Part shown: positions 1 through 8,485 of the stretch, one piece after another
Layout: the number at the start of each line of letters is the position of its first letter
How positions within the stretch are numbered: position 1 is the stretch's first letter
Origin: Nocardiopsis sp. ATB16-24
Lineage (GTDB): Bacteria > Actinomycetota > Actinomycetes > Streptosporangiales > Streptosporangiaceae
Reading direction: 5' to 3'
DNA length: 64,000 nucleotides
NCBI RefSeq assembly: GCF_030271535.1
Contig: NZ_JASCXJ010000022.1
Span: 1-64,000, forward strand
Made by a program: the position numbers and the translations under genes
The notes under the pieces: model-generated
Databases searched by the model: none
The model's input: the letters and a program-made list of their open reading frames with translations, nothing else
Told to the model about the DNA's origin: nothing

Positions 1-310
1 GCTCACTCTCCGACCGCACCCGCTTGTAATGGTTGTACACCGCCACCGACAACGCCTTCTTGGCCTGATCCTGACCGATCACATACGAGTCCAGGAACTC
101 ATAGATCTCCCGAGGCTTGGGAAGGGACTCGTCCTCGTTCCCCGTGGGAAGGGCGCCGTCCTCGTCCTCCATGATCTCGTTGCACAGGCCGACGCACTCG
201 TCGCAGATGCAGATATGGCCGGGGCCGGCGATCAGTCTGCGGACCTCGCTCTGGTCCTTGCCGCAGAACGAGCATTTGAGCAGGGGCCCACTGGCACCGG
301 TGCGTGTCAC
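1..310 (-). CDS. clpX: ATP-dependent Clp protease ATP-binding subunit ClpX, N-terminal part (cut by window edge)
   Basis: ClpX is the hexameric AAA+ unfoldase that feeds substrates to ClpP. Only the first 103 codons are visible; the gene continues past base 1. The translation starts [18 protein letters not shown] and carries the zinc-binding C4 domain: CSFC, then CICDEC about 20 residues on. It then reads through an acidic linker into the conserved stretch [34 protein letters not shown] (quoted in part: [20 protein letters not shown]), which opens the AAA+ module. The GTG start at 308-310 is preceded by GAGGAGAACG at a normal distance. The family assignment is secure; only the AAA+ and C-terminal parts cannot be checked. 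Confidence 0.95.
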   Translation of the reverse strand, partial: MTRTGASGPLLKCSFCGKDQSEVRRLIAGPGHICICDECVGLCNEIMEDEDGALPTGNEDESLPKPREIYEFLDSYVIGQDQAKKALSVAVYNHYKRVRSESE

Positions 311-440
311 TGGAAACGTTCTCCTCACGCGGGTCGCGCCCGGGTGTGTCGGTGAGGTCACAAGCCAGATGTTTTCAACATCCGAAATCTCACGGTATCC
401 CCTGCCGGAACGGGTGGCAAAGCAGCGCCGTCGCGCATCG

Positions 441-484
441 GTCAACCATGATTGACTTCTTCGGCCTGTCAACATAAGTTGACA
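441..484. promoter_or_regulatory. two adjacent GTCAA/TTGAC inverted repeats between clpX and the 599 gene
   Basis: Bases 441-456 read GTCAA-CCATGA-TTGAC, and 467-484 read TGTCAAC-ATAA-GTTGACA, a perfect 7-bp inverted repeat. Two similar dyads 10 bp apart, in the divergent region between clpX (start at 310) and the gene at 599, look like a tandem operator. They do not match the ClgR box I remember for actinobacterial clp genes (GTTCGC-N5-GCGAAC), so the protein that binds is unknown. Confidence 0.35.
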
Positions 485-598
485 AGCCGAGGGTTCGACC
501 TCTCGGACCAGCGAAGACGTGCGCGAAGCCGCAGGGCTTGCGCCTTCCGGAAGCGAGCAGCCGGGGACATGGTGCGTGTCCCGGGAACGGAGGAGACC

Positions 599-1303
599 AT
601 GACCGTCGCGTTCGACGACGAGCCCGAGCAGCCGCACGTGTGGACGGACCGCGGTTTCACCGCCCCCGACGCGCGTCGCTGGATCGGGGCGGGGTTCACA
701 GTGGAGGAGGCGGTGCGCTGGCGCGAGGCCGGCGTGTACCGGCCCAGGCCCGCGCAGGCGTGGCGGACCGCGGGGGTGACGCCCCGGACTCTGCGCCCTC
801 TGCTCAGGGCCGGGATGACGCCCCGGGACGCCGTGCGCTGGCACGAGTTCGGCTACTCCCGCGCAGAGGCCGTGGAACGACACCTGGCCGGCGAGCATCC
901 CCGTCCGCGGCGTCCGTGGCGCACGCTGCTGCCCGTACGACGGAGCCGCGGTCTCGACCTGAGCGACGCGCAGGCCGAGTTCATGGACGCCCTGCTGTCG
1001 ATCGGGGTCCCCGCGACCACGGCCCGCGCCTACCTCGACGCCGGTTGGCGGCGGGAGGAGGCGGCGCTCTGGGCCCACTCGGGGGTCGACCCGGTGCGGG
1101 CGGGGGTGTACCGGGCGCTGGGGTTCTCCGCACGCGAGGGGAGCGCGCCGGCTCGGGACGGCCGCGAGGCCCTGGACCTGCTATGCCAGTGGTGGGACGC
1201 GGGTGTACCCCGTGGTGAGGTCGCCGCCTGGGTGAGGGCGGGGCTCGGTCCGGCCGCCGCCGCCCGGGCCAGGGCCGAGGGCTCCGGACCACCGACGGTC
1301 TGA
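599..1303 (+). CDS. hypothetical actinobacterial helical-repeat protein
   Basis: A 234-residue cytosolic protein I do not recognise by name. It is built from recurring short helical units with a W..AG(F/V/W)..EEA..W..AG pattern, for example [19 protein letters not shown] near the N-terminus, [40 protein letters not shown] and [18 protein letters not shown] at the end. The repeats suggest an alpha-solenoid-like scaffold. The ATG at 599 was chosen because GGAGGAG (589-595) lies just upstream; the longer open frame from 452 has no ribosome site. It stands alone, and converges on the TetR gene with a 29-bp gap. No catalytic motif is visible. Real gene likely; function unknown. Confidence 0.75.
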   Translation: MTVAFDDEPEQPHVWTDRGFTAPDARRWIGAGFTVEEAVRWREAGVYRPRPAQAWRTAGVTPRTLRPLLRAGMTPRDAVRWHEFGYSRAEAVERHLAGEHPRPRRPWRTLLPVRRSRGLDLSDAQAEFMDALLSIGVPATTARAYLDAGWRREEAALWAHSGVDPVRAGVYRALGFSAREGSAPARDGREALDLLCQWWDAGVPRGEVAAWVRAGLGPAAAARARAEGSGPPTV

Positions 1304-1332
1304 CCCGCTCGTGCGGTCGCCGGCCCCTCGAC

Positions 1333-2412
1333 CTACCCGTGGGCCGTGATCGGGTCGAAGGAGGCCACGGCGTGGCAGGCACCGGGGGCCTCGGAGCGGG
1401 CCGTGATCCGCCCGTCCTCGACACGGACGGCGGCCTCCGTGGCGTCGCCGACCGCGGTCACGCCCGCGGCGGCGGCGATCCGACCGGACTCGTCGAACAC
1501 CACGCGCAGGCGCGGCCAGGCGCTCTCGGGGAAGGCCTGGCGTAGACAGCCGCACAGGTCGGCCACGGCCAGCCGGGCCAGGGGGATCCGTTCCGCCGGG
1601 TCGTCGGTGACCACCACGGCGGTCACCTCCACTCCCTCCGGAGCGGAGCGCAGGGCCTCCTCCGCCGCCTCCAGGCGGCCCACTCCCAAGACGGCCACGA
1701 CCCCGTCCCCCGCCAGGGACACGGTTCGTCGGCGGACCGCGTCGAAGACCTCCGGCGGCGACCACTCCCGATCGACCGGTCCGGCCGAAGGCGCGTACAC
1801 CAGGCGGGGCGGCGGCCAGGCATCGTCCAGGTCCAGGTCCGCCAGGCGTTCGCAGGCGCGGACCACCGTGAAGGGGTCCACGAAGCCGGGCGCGATCCCG
1901 AGCACCTGCCTGGCCCCGTGCAGGGTGGTGAGCACGCTCTCGGCCACGCGCACCCGGCGTCCACCCGGCTCGGACGGGGGCTCCAGCGCCTCCAGCGCGT
2001 CGCCGAGCAGGATCGCGTTCAGCCGCATGAGTTGGGCGAACGCGTCGCGGTTCGCGTCGCCGGCGAGGATCTCGGGGGTGAGAGCGGAGCCGATCAGCGA
2101 GGGTCGACCCGTGAGGGGGAACCGGGAGACCCAGGCCCGGGCGAGCGCGCCCAGTACGGCGCGAGGGGTGTGTCCGGGCTCGGAGCGCACGTTCTGGGCG
2201 ACGTGCTCGGCGCCCTCGGCCAGGACCGAGAAGTACAGGGCGCGTTTGCCGGGGAAGTTGGAGTAGACGGCGCCCCGGGTGAGATCGACACGTTCGGCGA
2301 TGCGATCGACCTTGGCGTCACGGAAGCCGTGCTCGGCGAACTCCTTCCTGGCCGCGGACAGCACACGCGCCCGGTTACGGGCCTGTTGTTCCGCCCTCGT
2401 GAGCCGGGCCAT
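1333..2412 (-). CDS. TetR-family regulator with a C-terminal thioredoxin/redoxin-like domain
   Basis: A 359-residue protein. Residues 1-60 form a TetR helix-turn-helix (FAEHGFRDAKVDRIAE followed by VDLTRGAVYSNFPGK). Residues about 60-200 are the helical ligand/dimer region. TetR proteins usually end near 200 residues, but here about 150 more follow. This tail has alternating strands and helices, VVAVLGVGRLEAAEEAL then VTAVVVTDDPAERIPLARLA, then LRVVFDESGRIAAAAGVT and a VRVEDGRITARSEAPG-like end. That layout resembles the peroxiredoxin/thioredoxin fold, but the usual CxxC or TxxC active site is absent, so it may be a sensor rather than an enzyme. The ATG is followed at once by ARLTRAEQQARNRA. 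The gene is divergent from a ruined ABC transporter at 2523, probably its former target. Confidence 0.8.
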   Translation of the reverse strand: MARLTRAEQQARNRARVLSAARKEFAEHGFRDAKVDRIAERVDLTRGAVYSNFPGKRALYFSVLAEGAEHVAQNVRSEPGHTPRAVLGALARAWVSRFPLTGRPSLIGSALTPEILAGDANRDAFAQLMRLNAILLGDALEALEPPSEPGGRRVRVAESVLTTLHGARQVLGIAPGFVDPFTVVRACERLADLDLDDAWPPPRLVYAPSAGPVDREWSPPEVFDAVRRRTVSLAGDGVVAVLGVGRLEAAEEALRSAPEGVEVTAVVVTDDPAERIPLARLAVADLCGCLRQAFPESAWPRLRVVFDESGRIAAAAGVTAVGDATEAAVRVEDGRITARSEAPGACHAVASFDPITAHG

Positions 2413-2478
2413 CGTCCTCCTTCGCCTCAATGTCCGCCCCATCCTACGTTGGGATATCCCCGTCACCCAGATACTCTC

Positions 2479-2503
2479 CACATCCAGATGCTGAGAGCAT
2501 GTG
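2479..2503. promoter_or_regulatory. dyad in the TetR/ABC divergent region
   Basis: ATGCT-GAG-AGCAT at 2488-2500 is a perfect 5-bp inverted repeat. It is flanked by CACAT on the left and GTG on the right, and lies 20 bp before the start of the decayed transporter gene. TetR proteins typically bind dyads in such divergent gaps, so this is a candidate operator. Placement and symmetry are visible; binding is inference. Confidence 0.3.
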
Positions 2504-2522
2504 AAGTGAGGGTCCACCGACC

Positions 2523-3180
2523 ATGGGCGCGTACGCGTTCCGCACCCGCGGTCTGGTCGAACGCTTCGGAGGGACCGAGGCCCTGGCGGGGGCGGATCTC
2601 GCCGCACGACCCGGTTCGGTGCTCGGTGTCGGGTCTCCCAAGGCCTACATGCAGTACCTGTTCTCGGGGGATCCCGGTCATGGGCGCCGGACCGAACGGC
2701 ATGCTCTCCAGCGGCCTGAGCATCGACATCGCCATGGAGAAGGGCGTCTTCGACCGGTTCCGCGGCCTTCCCGTCAGCCGGCTCGCCCCCTTCTCGGCTC
2801 GGTCCCGGCCGACATGGTCCGGTACGCGGTCGCTGTGGCGCTGCTGTTCGCGATCGCTTCCTTCTGGGGTTCCGGGTCGAAACCGACGCGCCCTCCGCGC
2901 TCGCCGCCGCACTGGCGATCGGTTTCGGCTCCGCCCTGAGCTGGGTCACCGTCCTCCTCGGCGTGCTAGTGCGGAACCAGAACACCGTCCTGGCGTTCGC
3001 CTTCCTCGCCTTCCTGCCACTGCTGCCGGGGACGAGCCTGGCCGCCCCGGCGGACACGCTCCCGGGCCGGCCGCGCGCCTGGGCGGAGGTCGACCCGGCC
3101 TCCCGAGGAAGTACCCGGCGTCCGGGTCCTCGCTCGATCCGAGCCCCGTACCGCGCCCTGTACCCCACTCGCTCGGTGTC
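2523..3180 (+). pseudogene. decayed DrrA/DrrB-type ABC transporter (ATPase start joined to permease remnants)
   Basis: The first 35 codons (frame of 2523) match the opening of a drug-export ATPase: FRTRGLVERFGGTEALAGAD, then ARPGSVLGV. The Walker A motif is then missing and the sequence jumps into permease text in three different frames. VMGAGPNGMLSSGLSIDIAM and EKGVFDRFRGLPVSRLAP lie in the frame of 1918, VPADMVRYAVAVALLFAIAS in the frame of 2523, and LVRNQNTVLAFAFLAFLPLL with GTSLAAPADTLPG in the frame of 2963. This pattern needs one large internal deletion, removing most of the ATPase and the permease start, plus several frameshifts. The right boundary is approximate. The intact versions of these families are a 300-residue ATPase and a 260-residue permease acting together at the membrane. 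The neighbouring TetR gene survives intact. Confidence 0.85.
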
Positions 3181-3552
3181 CGTCCGGTGTCCCGGTCCCG
3201 TGAGGAACCCCCGTGTCGACGGCCCCGGCCTCGAACCGGAGCCCCAGGTTCGGGGAATTCATGCTCTTTTTCCCCTTTGGTGACCTTGACGTGACTCAGG
3301 CGACACGGCAACCTCTGACGCACAGCCAGATGTGGGTGCGCGACGGTGACCGCGCCGTCCACCCGGGCACTTCCCCCCGACCCCCGCCCCTCCCCATCCC
3401 AGAGCACGTAGATCCCCACAACGGTGTGAGTGCTGTCGAGTGGTCCCGCGGTCGGTCCGACCGTGCCCGTAGCCCCCGCCCGAACGGCGGTGGCGCCACA
3501 GGTCGCGGACGACGGGTGACCGACCCGCTCCGTGCTGAGCAGAAGGACTGGG
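3181..3552. other. intergenic, no gene seen
   Basis: About 370 bp between the transporter relic and the carboxypeptidase. I see no coding pattern, RNA gene or clear hairpin. It must contain the carboxypeptidase promoter, but no convincing -35/-10 pair stands out. Confidence 0.5.
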
Positions 3553-5997
3553 ATGCGACAGTCAGTGACATCGTCACGGCATCGGCGTGTGAGCCGGGCC
3601 GGCCTCTCCATGGGGACGGCCATAGCGCTGCTCCTGCCGACGGCGGTACCGGCGTCCGCCGAACCCACCACGACGAAGTTGGAACTCGACGAGACGTCGG
3701 TGGTGGAGATCTTCCTCCAGGACCGCGACGAGTTGGACCGGCTGGTGGAGCTGGACGGCGACATCGCCCAACTGGAACCGACGGCCGACGGCGGCTTCGT
3801 CGCCCAGGCCGTGGTCAGCCCCTTCGCGTTGGACACCTACAACGAGGCGGGCCTCACCTTCGGTGACGTGATCTACACCGAGTCCGACGCCGAGGAGCGT
3901 CTGGCCGAGCGGGAGGAGACCATCGCCCGGCTGCGGGCGGAGAACGAACCCGCGGCCGAGGACGGGGTGGGCACCCTGTCCGTCACCGAGGACCTGGAGA
4001 TCCTCCGGGCGGACTACTTCGAGAGCCGTAACGGCGACTTCCTGTCCGTGGAGGTCAGGTCCAGCCTCGGACAGACCGAGAACTTCCAGCTGACCGTGGA
4101 GCGCGACGCCGGGCCCGGCACCGAGATCGGCGACGGCGGAACGCAGACGCTGGGTCGCTTCGTCGACGTCGGCGTGTACATGTACCACCGCGGCCAGGCC
4201 CGGGTGGACGAGCGCCCCGAACGCATCCGGGTCACCAGTCCGCACGGCGGCAGTGCCGTGGCGAAGGTCACCGAGTGGCTGCCCGACCCCGACAGGCCCG
4301 GGGACCCGCTGCCCTACACCGACTTCCTCAACGCCTACATGACGCCGGGCGAACTCTACGACCGGATCCACCAGATCGCCGACGAGTACCCCGACATCGC
4401 CGAGGTCATCGAACTGCCCCACCGGACCAACGGCTACCGCCGTCACGCCCAGGCGATCCTCGGAGTGAGCGTCAACGGCCAGAACGCCGCACGCGGCGTG
4501 GTCGTGGAGACACTGGCCTACGGCCACGAGGGAGGAAACGACGTCGTCGTGGACCTGTCGGACCCCTCCAGGCCCGACTCCGCGTTGTCGGTGGACGTGG
4601 AGGGCGACGAGATCACCGTCCACCTGGCCACCGACGGCGACGGTGCCGTCACCACCACCGCGGCCGAGGTCGTGGACGCGATCAACGCCGCGGCCGGCGA
4701 CATGGTCCGAGCCTTCACCTTCCGGGGCAACGCCGGCCAGGGGGTGGTCCGTGCCGAAAGGGTCCAGGCCGACGACTTCCTCAACGCCCCCGAGGAGGTG
4801 TCGCGTGAACCGGCCCCGGTCTACGCGCTGCGCATCGGCGCGACGAGGGACGGGTCCAAGACCGGGGTGCTGGGCTATGCCCAGGAGCACGCCCGGGAGT
4901 GGCAGACCCCGCTGGTGACCATCGAGACCGCCGAACGCCTGGTGCGCAACTACGGCATCCACGACACCACCACCGAACTGGTGGACGAACTGGACATCTT
5001 CCTGATGCCCTCGTTCAACCCCGACGGCGCGAACTACTCCTTCTATGACGTGCCGCTGCACCGCAAGAACATGACCAACTACTGCGACACCGACGGGGCC
5101 CGCGACCAGTGGGCCGTGGCGCAGGGAGCGCAGTGGGGCGTGGACAACAACCGCAACTACGGTGCCTACACCCTGTGGGACGGTTACTCCGGCGCCTCCT
5201 TCAGCTGCACCGGCACCAGCTTCGCCGGTCCCCGGGAGCTGGGACCGCTCTCCCAGCCGGAGAACAAGAACCTGGTGTGGTTGGTCGACACCCACGACAA
5301 CATCGACTTCTCGATGAACATCCACTCCTCCGGCGACTACTTCATGTGGTCCCCCGGCGCCTACATCGCCGACGGCCGCGTCTCCACCCCCCGACCGACC
5401 GCGATGCAGGAGAGCTACTTCTGGGAGGCCTCCGCCGGCATCCTGGGCGCGATCAAGGAGCACCGCGGCACCGTGGTGACCCCGGCCCGTACCGGCCCGA
5501 TCATCGACGTGCTCTACTCCGCGGCGGGCAACTCCGGTGACCACCTGTGGTACGAGAACGGGATCTTCGCCTGGAACTTCGAACTGGGCCAGGCCGGGTT
5601 CCAGCCACCGTGGGAGGAGGCCCACGCCCAGGGCATGGAGTACGCCAACGGGCTGTACCACATGCTGGAAGTGGCCCTGGACTACCAGAACGACCGGTTC
5701 CGGCCGCGTTCGGACGTCTCACCGCGCCCCGGTGAGCACGACGGACCGGTGGAGGTCACCTTCAGCACCAACGAACCCGCCGAGATCTACTACACCCTCG
5801 ACGGCAGCCGTCCGACCTTCGACTCCCCCAAGCTCGAACTGACGGGGGTGCGCGGCGGTCTGGAGACCCTGCTGATCGAGGAGACCACCACCGTTCACTG
5901 GTTCTCGGTGGACATCGCCGGCAACGCCGAAGGCGGTTACGACCCCGACGGCAACGCCCGCAACCACCGCCGGGGCACCTGGACCGTTCTGGAGTAG
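3553..5997 (+). CDS. secreted M14-family zinc carboxypeptidase with C-terminal chitobiase-type domain
   Basis: An 814-residue exported metallopeptidase that would remove C-terminal residues from peptides. A signal peptide is clear: RRVSRAGLSMGTAIALLLPT, then AVPASAEP (cleavage after ASA). A propeptide-like region follows. The M14 domain runs from about residue 260 (YTDFLNAYMTPGELYDRIHQ). Zinc ligands appear as HAREW (H..E) in GYAQEHAREWQTP and the later H of MNIHSSGDY; the catalytic Glu is probably in AWNFELGQAGF. About 90 residues (VVVDLSDPSRPDSALSVDVE to ADDFLNAP) interrupt the domain between its first strands and the zinc site. Residues about 720-780 (FSTNEPAEIYYTLDGSRPTF) match chitobiase/beta-hexosaminidase C-terminal domains. 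The ATG at 3553 follows GAAGGA at 5 bp; the GTG at 3532 lacks one. It stands alone. Confidence 0.9.
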   Translation: MRQSVTSSRHRRVSRAGLSMGTAIALLLPTAVPASAEPTTTKLELDETSVVEIFLQDRDELDRLVELDGDIAQLEPTADGGFVAQAVVSPFALDTYNEAGLTFGDVIYTESDAEERLAEREETIARLRAENEPAAEDGVGTLSVTEDLEILRADYFESRNGDFLSVEVRSSLGQTENFQLTVERDAGPGTEIGDGGTQTLGRFVDVGVYMYHRGQARVDERPERIRVTSPHGGSAVAKVTEWLPDPDRPGDPLPYTDFLNAYMTPGELYDRIHQIADEYPDIAEVIELPHRTNGYRRHAQAILGVSVNGQNAARGVVVETLAYGHEGGNDVVVDLSDPSRPDSALSVDVEGDEITVHLATDGDGAVTTTAAEVVDAINAAAGDMVRAFTFRGNAGQGVVRAERVQADDFLNAPEEVSREPAPVYALRIGATRDGSKTGVLGYAQEHAREWQTPLVTIETAERLVRNYGIHDTTTELVDELDIFLMPSFNPDGANYSFYDVPLHRKNMTNYCDTDGARDQWAVAQGAQWGVDNNRNYGAYTLWDGYSGASFSCTGTSFAGPRELGPLSQPENKNLVWLVDTHDNIDFSMNIHSSGDYFMWSPGAYIADGRVSTPRPTAMQESYFWEASAGILGAIKEHRGTVVTPARTGPIIDVLYSAAGNSGDHLWYENGIFAWNFELGQAGFQPPWEEAHAQGMEYANGLYHMLEVALDYQNDRFRPRSDVSPRPGEHDGPVEVTFSTNEPAEIYYTLDGSRPTFDSPKLELTGVRGGLETLLIEETTTVHWFSVDIAGNAEGGYDPDGNARNHRRGTWTVLE

Positions 5998-6232
5998 TCC
6001 TCAGAGCACGGTGAGGGGCGCGGGTCGCGGGTCGCCGGTCTCGGACGGGCGCGGACGGCGGCCCGCGCCCCACGTGTGAGGGCTGGAGCCCTGCGAGGGG
6101 CGGGGTGGAGACGGCGAGGTGGTGGGGGCGGGTGAGGCCCCGGGGTGGGCGTGGTGGGCGGGCGAGCAGGTGGACGGCGGATCCCGGACGGGTGTGGTGG
6201 CCGGGTGTGGACGGCGGTCTCCGACCTACTAT
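5998..6232. other. G-rich intergenic stretch after the carboxypeptidase
   Basis: No gene is recognisable. Bases about 6090-6200 carry many runs of three or more G on the + strand (for example GGGGCGGGGTGGAG and GGTGGTGGGGGCGGG), so a G-quadruplex or other structured DNA/RNA is possible. I see no clean rho-independent terminator. Confidence 0.4.
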
Positions 6233-6303
6233 TTCCCCGTGATCTTGCTCCCAGCGTCACTGGGAGCGCCCGACAGTGACACCCCGAGCAAGATCACCGG
6301 GAA
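6233..6303. repeat. 71-bp element with 18-bp terminal inverted repeats
   Basis: Bases 6233-6250 (TTCCCCGTGATCTTGCTC) and 6286-6303 (GAGCAAGATCACCGGGAA) are inverted copies with one mismatch. Between them lies a smaller hairpin, CCCAG-CGTCA-CTGGG. It encodes nothing. It looks like a miniature inverted-repeat element or a dispersed palindromic repeat, and it marks the left side of the low-GC Shedu island. Confidence 0.7.
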
Positions 6304-6454
6304 TAAGGCACGCTTCTCCACCCGGGCGGCACAGAGGAAGGCCTGCTGTTCCCTGGCGGGGACCGGGAAGGGGCCGAGGAGACCGGAGGAACGGACCACG
6401 GTGACGGCCGGGATCGGGAGGCGGCCTTCCCGACACCACCATGATGGACCAGTG

Positions 6455-6497
6455 GATCTTGCTCCCGGTGCCACCGTCGACGGTCGACAGTGACGCC
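6455..6497. repeat. degenerate second copy of the 6233 element
   Basis: GATCTTGCTCCC (6455-6466) and CGACAGTGAC (6485-6494) recur here at exactly the same 30-bp offset as in the element at 6233 (6241 and 6271). The bases between them differ and the right terminal repeat is lost. CAGTGACGCCGGTGTCACTG (6488-6507) is itself almost palindromic. Confidence 0.5.
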
Positions 6498-6556
6498 GGT
6501 GTCACTGTCACAGGATCGTGCCGCGCGGCGATCGCCACCACCTCTTGGAGGCGTCC

Positions 6557-6721
6557 ATGGCGCAGATAGACATCGGACCACCGACGGTCTCGTACCCAAG
6601 GATCACAGGAACCGAAGCAGTATTACGGATTCCAAGCCCTGAGCGCTTCCCGTCAGGAGGCCCACCCCAATCTAAAGGCCCCTGGAAGTCGTTCCGCCAA
6701 AACCTTGGTCATATACGGTAG
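6557..6721 (+). CDS. possible small ORF, 54 residues
   Basis: An ATG at 6557 follows TTGGAGGC (a good ribosome site) and opens 54 codons beginning MAQIDIGPPTVSYPRITGTE and ending NLGHIR. No family is recognised and there is no membrane segment or signal peptide. It sits between the repeat elements and the Shedu island. It may be a remnant of a longer gene or chance; I would not rely on it. Confidence 0.25.
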   Translation: MAQIDIGPPTVSYPRITGTEAVLRIPSPERFPSGGPPQSKGPWKSFRQNLGHIR

Positions 6722-6758
6722 GGGCATCCAGAACTCCCCTCTCCTGGAACCGACGGCC

Positions 6759-7136
6759 TCACCACTGCTGACTGGCCGCAAAGCACGCCTTGAGCCAGAG
6801 CGCTTCAGAGGGGTCGAGGATCACATCACCGACCACGGGAACGTCTCCAAGAAACCTTCTGGCATCCGGAGAAACGCCTTCCGTGTCGGCCCCCAATGTT
6901 GGCGGCCCTTGCATCAGTTTCGGCTTCCAGCCCACATCGGAGTGGAGCAGGATCGCGTGACCCTCACCCTGCTTGCGCACGAAGACCAACTGCCCGCCGT
7001 GTTCGTTGACGAAGCGGGACACATAGTCATTCTCTGAAAGAGCATGGCCACTCAGTTTAGAGAGTGTCCGGCCAAGCTCGGCCCGGATTTCCTTGTTCAC
7101 CCGCAGAACGTTAGCTCCTATGGCATTCTCGTTCAA
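6759..7136 (-). CDS. hypothetical protein divergent from the Shedu gene
   Basis: A 125-residue protein of unknown family. It is clearly lower in GC than the surrounding chromosome and has a natural composition: RVNKEIRAELGRTLSKLSGH, then YVSRFVNEHGGQLVFVRKQG, and a C-terminus ending SEALWLKACFAASQQW. No signal peptide, membrane helix or known catalytic motif. The start is uncertain. The first candidate is a TTG at 7136, and a GTG 12 codons in (about 7100) is an alternative. With the TTG, the 5' end lies 53 bp from the likely Shedu start. Position and composition suggest it arrived with the Shedu gene and could be a partner or immunity component, but the sequence does not show that. Confidence 0.6.
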   Translation of the reverse strand: MNENAIGANVLRVNKEIRAELGRTLSKLSGHALSENDYVSRFVNEHGGQLVFVRKQGEGHAILLHSDVGWKPKLMQGPPTLGADTEGVSPDARRFLGDVPVVGDVILDPSEALWLKACFAASQQW

Positions 7137-7189
7137 TGGGGTACAGATCAGGATCTACGCTCGTACGACTCATGAGAGAAGCGCGTCGG

Positions 7190-8326
7190 ATGACCGACTC
7201 GACCGAGGTCCTCCGCCACCTTGACGCGGCACTCGACTTCACGACCTCGGGCCCGGACACCGGCGGACACCGCTACCCGAGAGGCGCTGCACTCGTCAGG
7301 CACCTCCGGGAAGCCTCTGCTGCGGCCAGCCGACTCAACCACGCAGAACTGAGCACCCGACTCTCCCACTTCGCCGACTACGCCGCCGGGGAGCTCCCCT
7401 TGTCACTCCTCGAAACATGGTACATACCTGGCCACAGGGAGTATGAAGAAAGATTCATGCAAGCGATTCTAGCGGTTGGTCTGAACCGCGGCGCTCAGAT
7501 GATCGAGGAGTTCATGAAGGATAGACCCAACGCGAACGCGCACGAGGTGAACGAGTGGTTCCAGAGGGCAGCTAAAGCGATGGAGCAATGGAGCATCGGG
7601 GAGAGTCGAATGGGGGGCATAAAATTAAAGCAAGACAAAAAAGATCATCTGACCTGGCTCAAGCGCATCCAGCTTGTCTTCAACGATGCAGCAGACCAAA
7701 TAAGCATCCCACCTGATGTGGTCAAGGAAATATCAGAGATACCCGGGTCCGAGCTGATCGCTCAAGCAGTCCAGTGGCAAAGACGAAGGTCTGCACTTAC
7801 CCGTTTGCGCACCGTTATAGAGAACCCGAAAAGCACCGAGAAGAATATCCACAAAGAGCTCAAGCAACAAACCTGGATTTTTGGCGGTCGTTACTTGAAA
7901 GAGATCGCCCGGCGACGTCTCACGACAACCGATGAGATCGACATACCGCTCCTACGTGGCGATGGGTCGCTTCATGTGATCGAATTGAAAAAGGCTGTGG
8001 TCCCCAACCTCGTGGAGCCGCTGCGCTCTCACTATGCCGTAGGAACCGAAGTCCATCGTGCCGTATCCCAGGCCGCCAACTACCTGCGCTCCCTGGACGA
8101 GAACCGGGCGTTGATACTCGCCGAGCACGGAATCGAGTGTCGCAGAACCTTCGCGACCGTCTTGATCGGCCACTCCAGATTCATCGATCGTGCATACGAT
8201 CCGACTGAGGTGGCTGCCACCCTCAGAACTTACAACGCCGCGCTGAGCCGGATCGAAGTGATCACCTATGGGGAGTTGATCGAGGCGGCCGAGCGTACTC
8301 TCAGTCTCGACGAAGAGCCCGCCTGA
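7190..8326 (+). CDS. sduA: Shedu family anti-phage nuclease (SduA, DUF4263)
   Basis: Shedu is a single-gene defence system whose C-terminal DUF4263 domain is a PD-(D/E)XK-like nuclease. In this 378-residue protein the C-terminal third carries the family pattern. KNIHKELKQQTWIFGGRYLK matches the usual E-x-LQ-x-nPWll-g motif. Then comes DEIDIPLLRGDGSLHVIELK, with the catalytic Asp in EIDI and the E-x-K in IELKK. It ends with a helical RAVSQAANYLRSLDENRA segment. The N-terminal 200 residues vary between Shedu proteins and are unassigned here. The ATG at 7190 was chosen because GAGAGAAG lies 8 bp upstream; in-frame ATGs at 7136 and 7172 lack a good site. GC drops sharply around 7440-7900, and tRNA-Val lies 160 bp downstream, both signs of horizontal arrival. 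Confidence 0.8.
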   Translation: MTDSTEVLRHLDAALDFTTSGPDTGGHRYPRGAALVRHLREASAAASRLNHAELSTRLSHFADYAAGELPLSLLETWYIPGHREYEERFMQAILAVGLNRGAQMIEEFMKDRPNANAHEVNEWFQRAAKAMEQWSIGESRMGGIKLKQDKKDHLTWLKRIQLVFNDAADQISIPPDVVKEISEIPGSELIAQAVQWQRRRSALTRLRTVIENPKSTEKNIHKELKQQTWIFGGRYLKEIARRRLTTTDEIDIPLLRGDGSLHVIELKKAVVPNLVEPLRSHYAVGTEVHRAVSQAANYLRSLDENRALILAEHGIECRRTFATVLIGHSRFIDRAYDPTEVAATLRTYNAALSRIEVITYGELIEAAERTLSLDEEPA

Positions 8327-8485
8327 CTCGTCCGTGAGCCCCGCCAAGGCCCCGTTCGGCGACCTCAGGCCGCCGGACGGCGTGATCCTGGTGGACCTCG
8401 GGCGAACCGACGACAACCCCCGGGAAACGACGAGACGACCCCGCGAGGCGACCAAAGGCCCCCGAGCAGGGTCGTCCTGAGTCCG

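Noticed and set aside
1..598. ClgR operator (GTTCGC-N5-GCGAAC) before clpX
   Set aside because: No such sequence is present upstream of the clpX start in this window.
3574..5661. Long minus-strand open frame (695 residues) opposite the carboxypeptidase
   Set aside because: It is the mirror of a real gene: Val/Gly/His-rich, no family match, no ribosome site. GC-rich genes commonly leave such antisense frames open.
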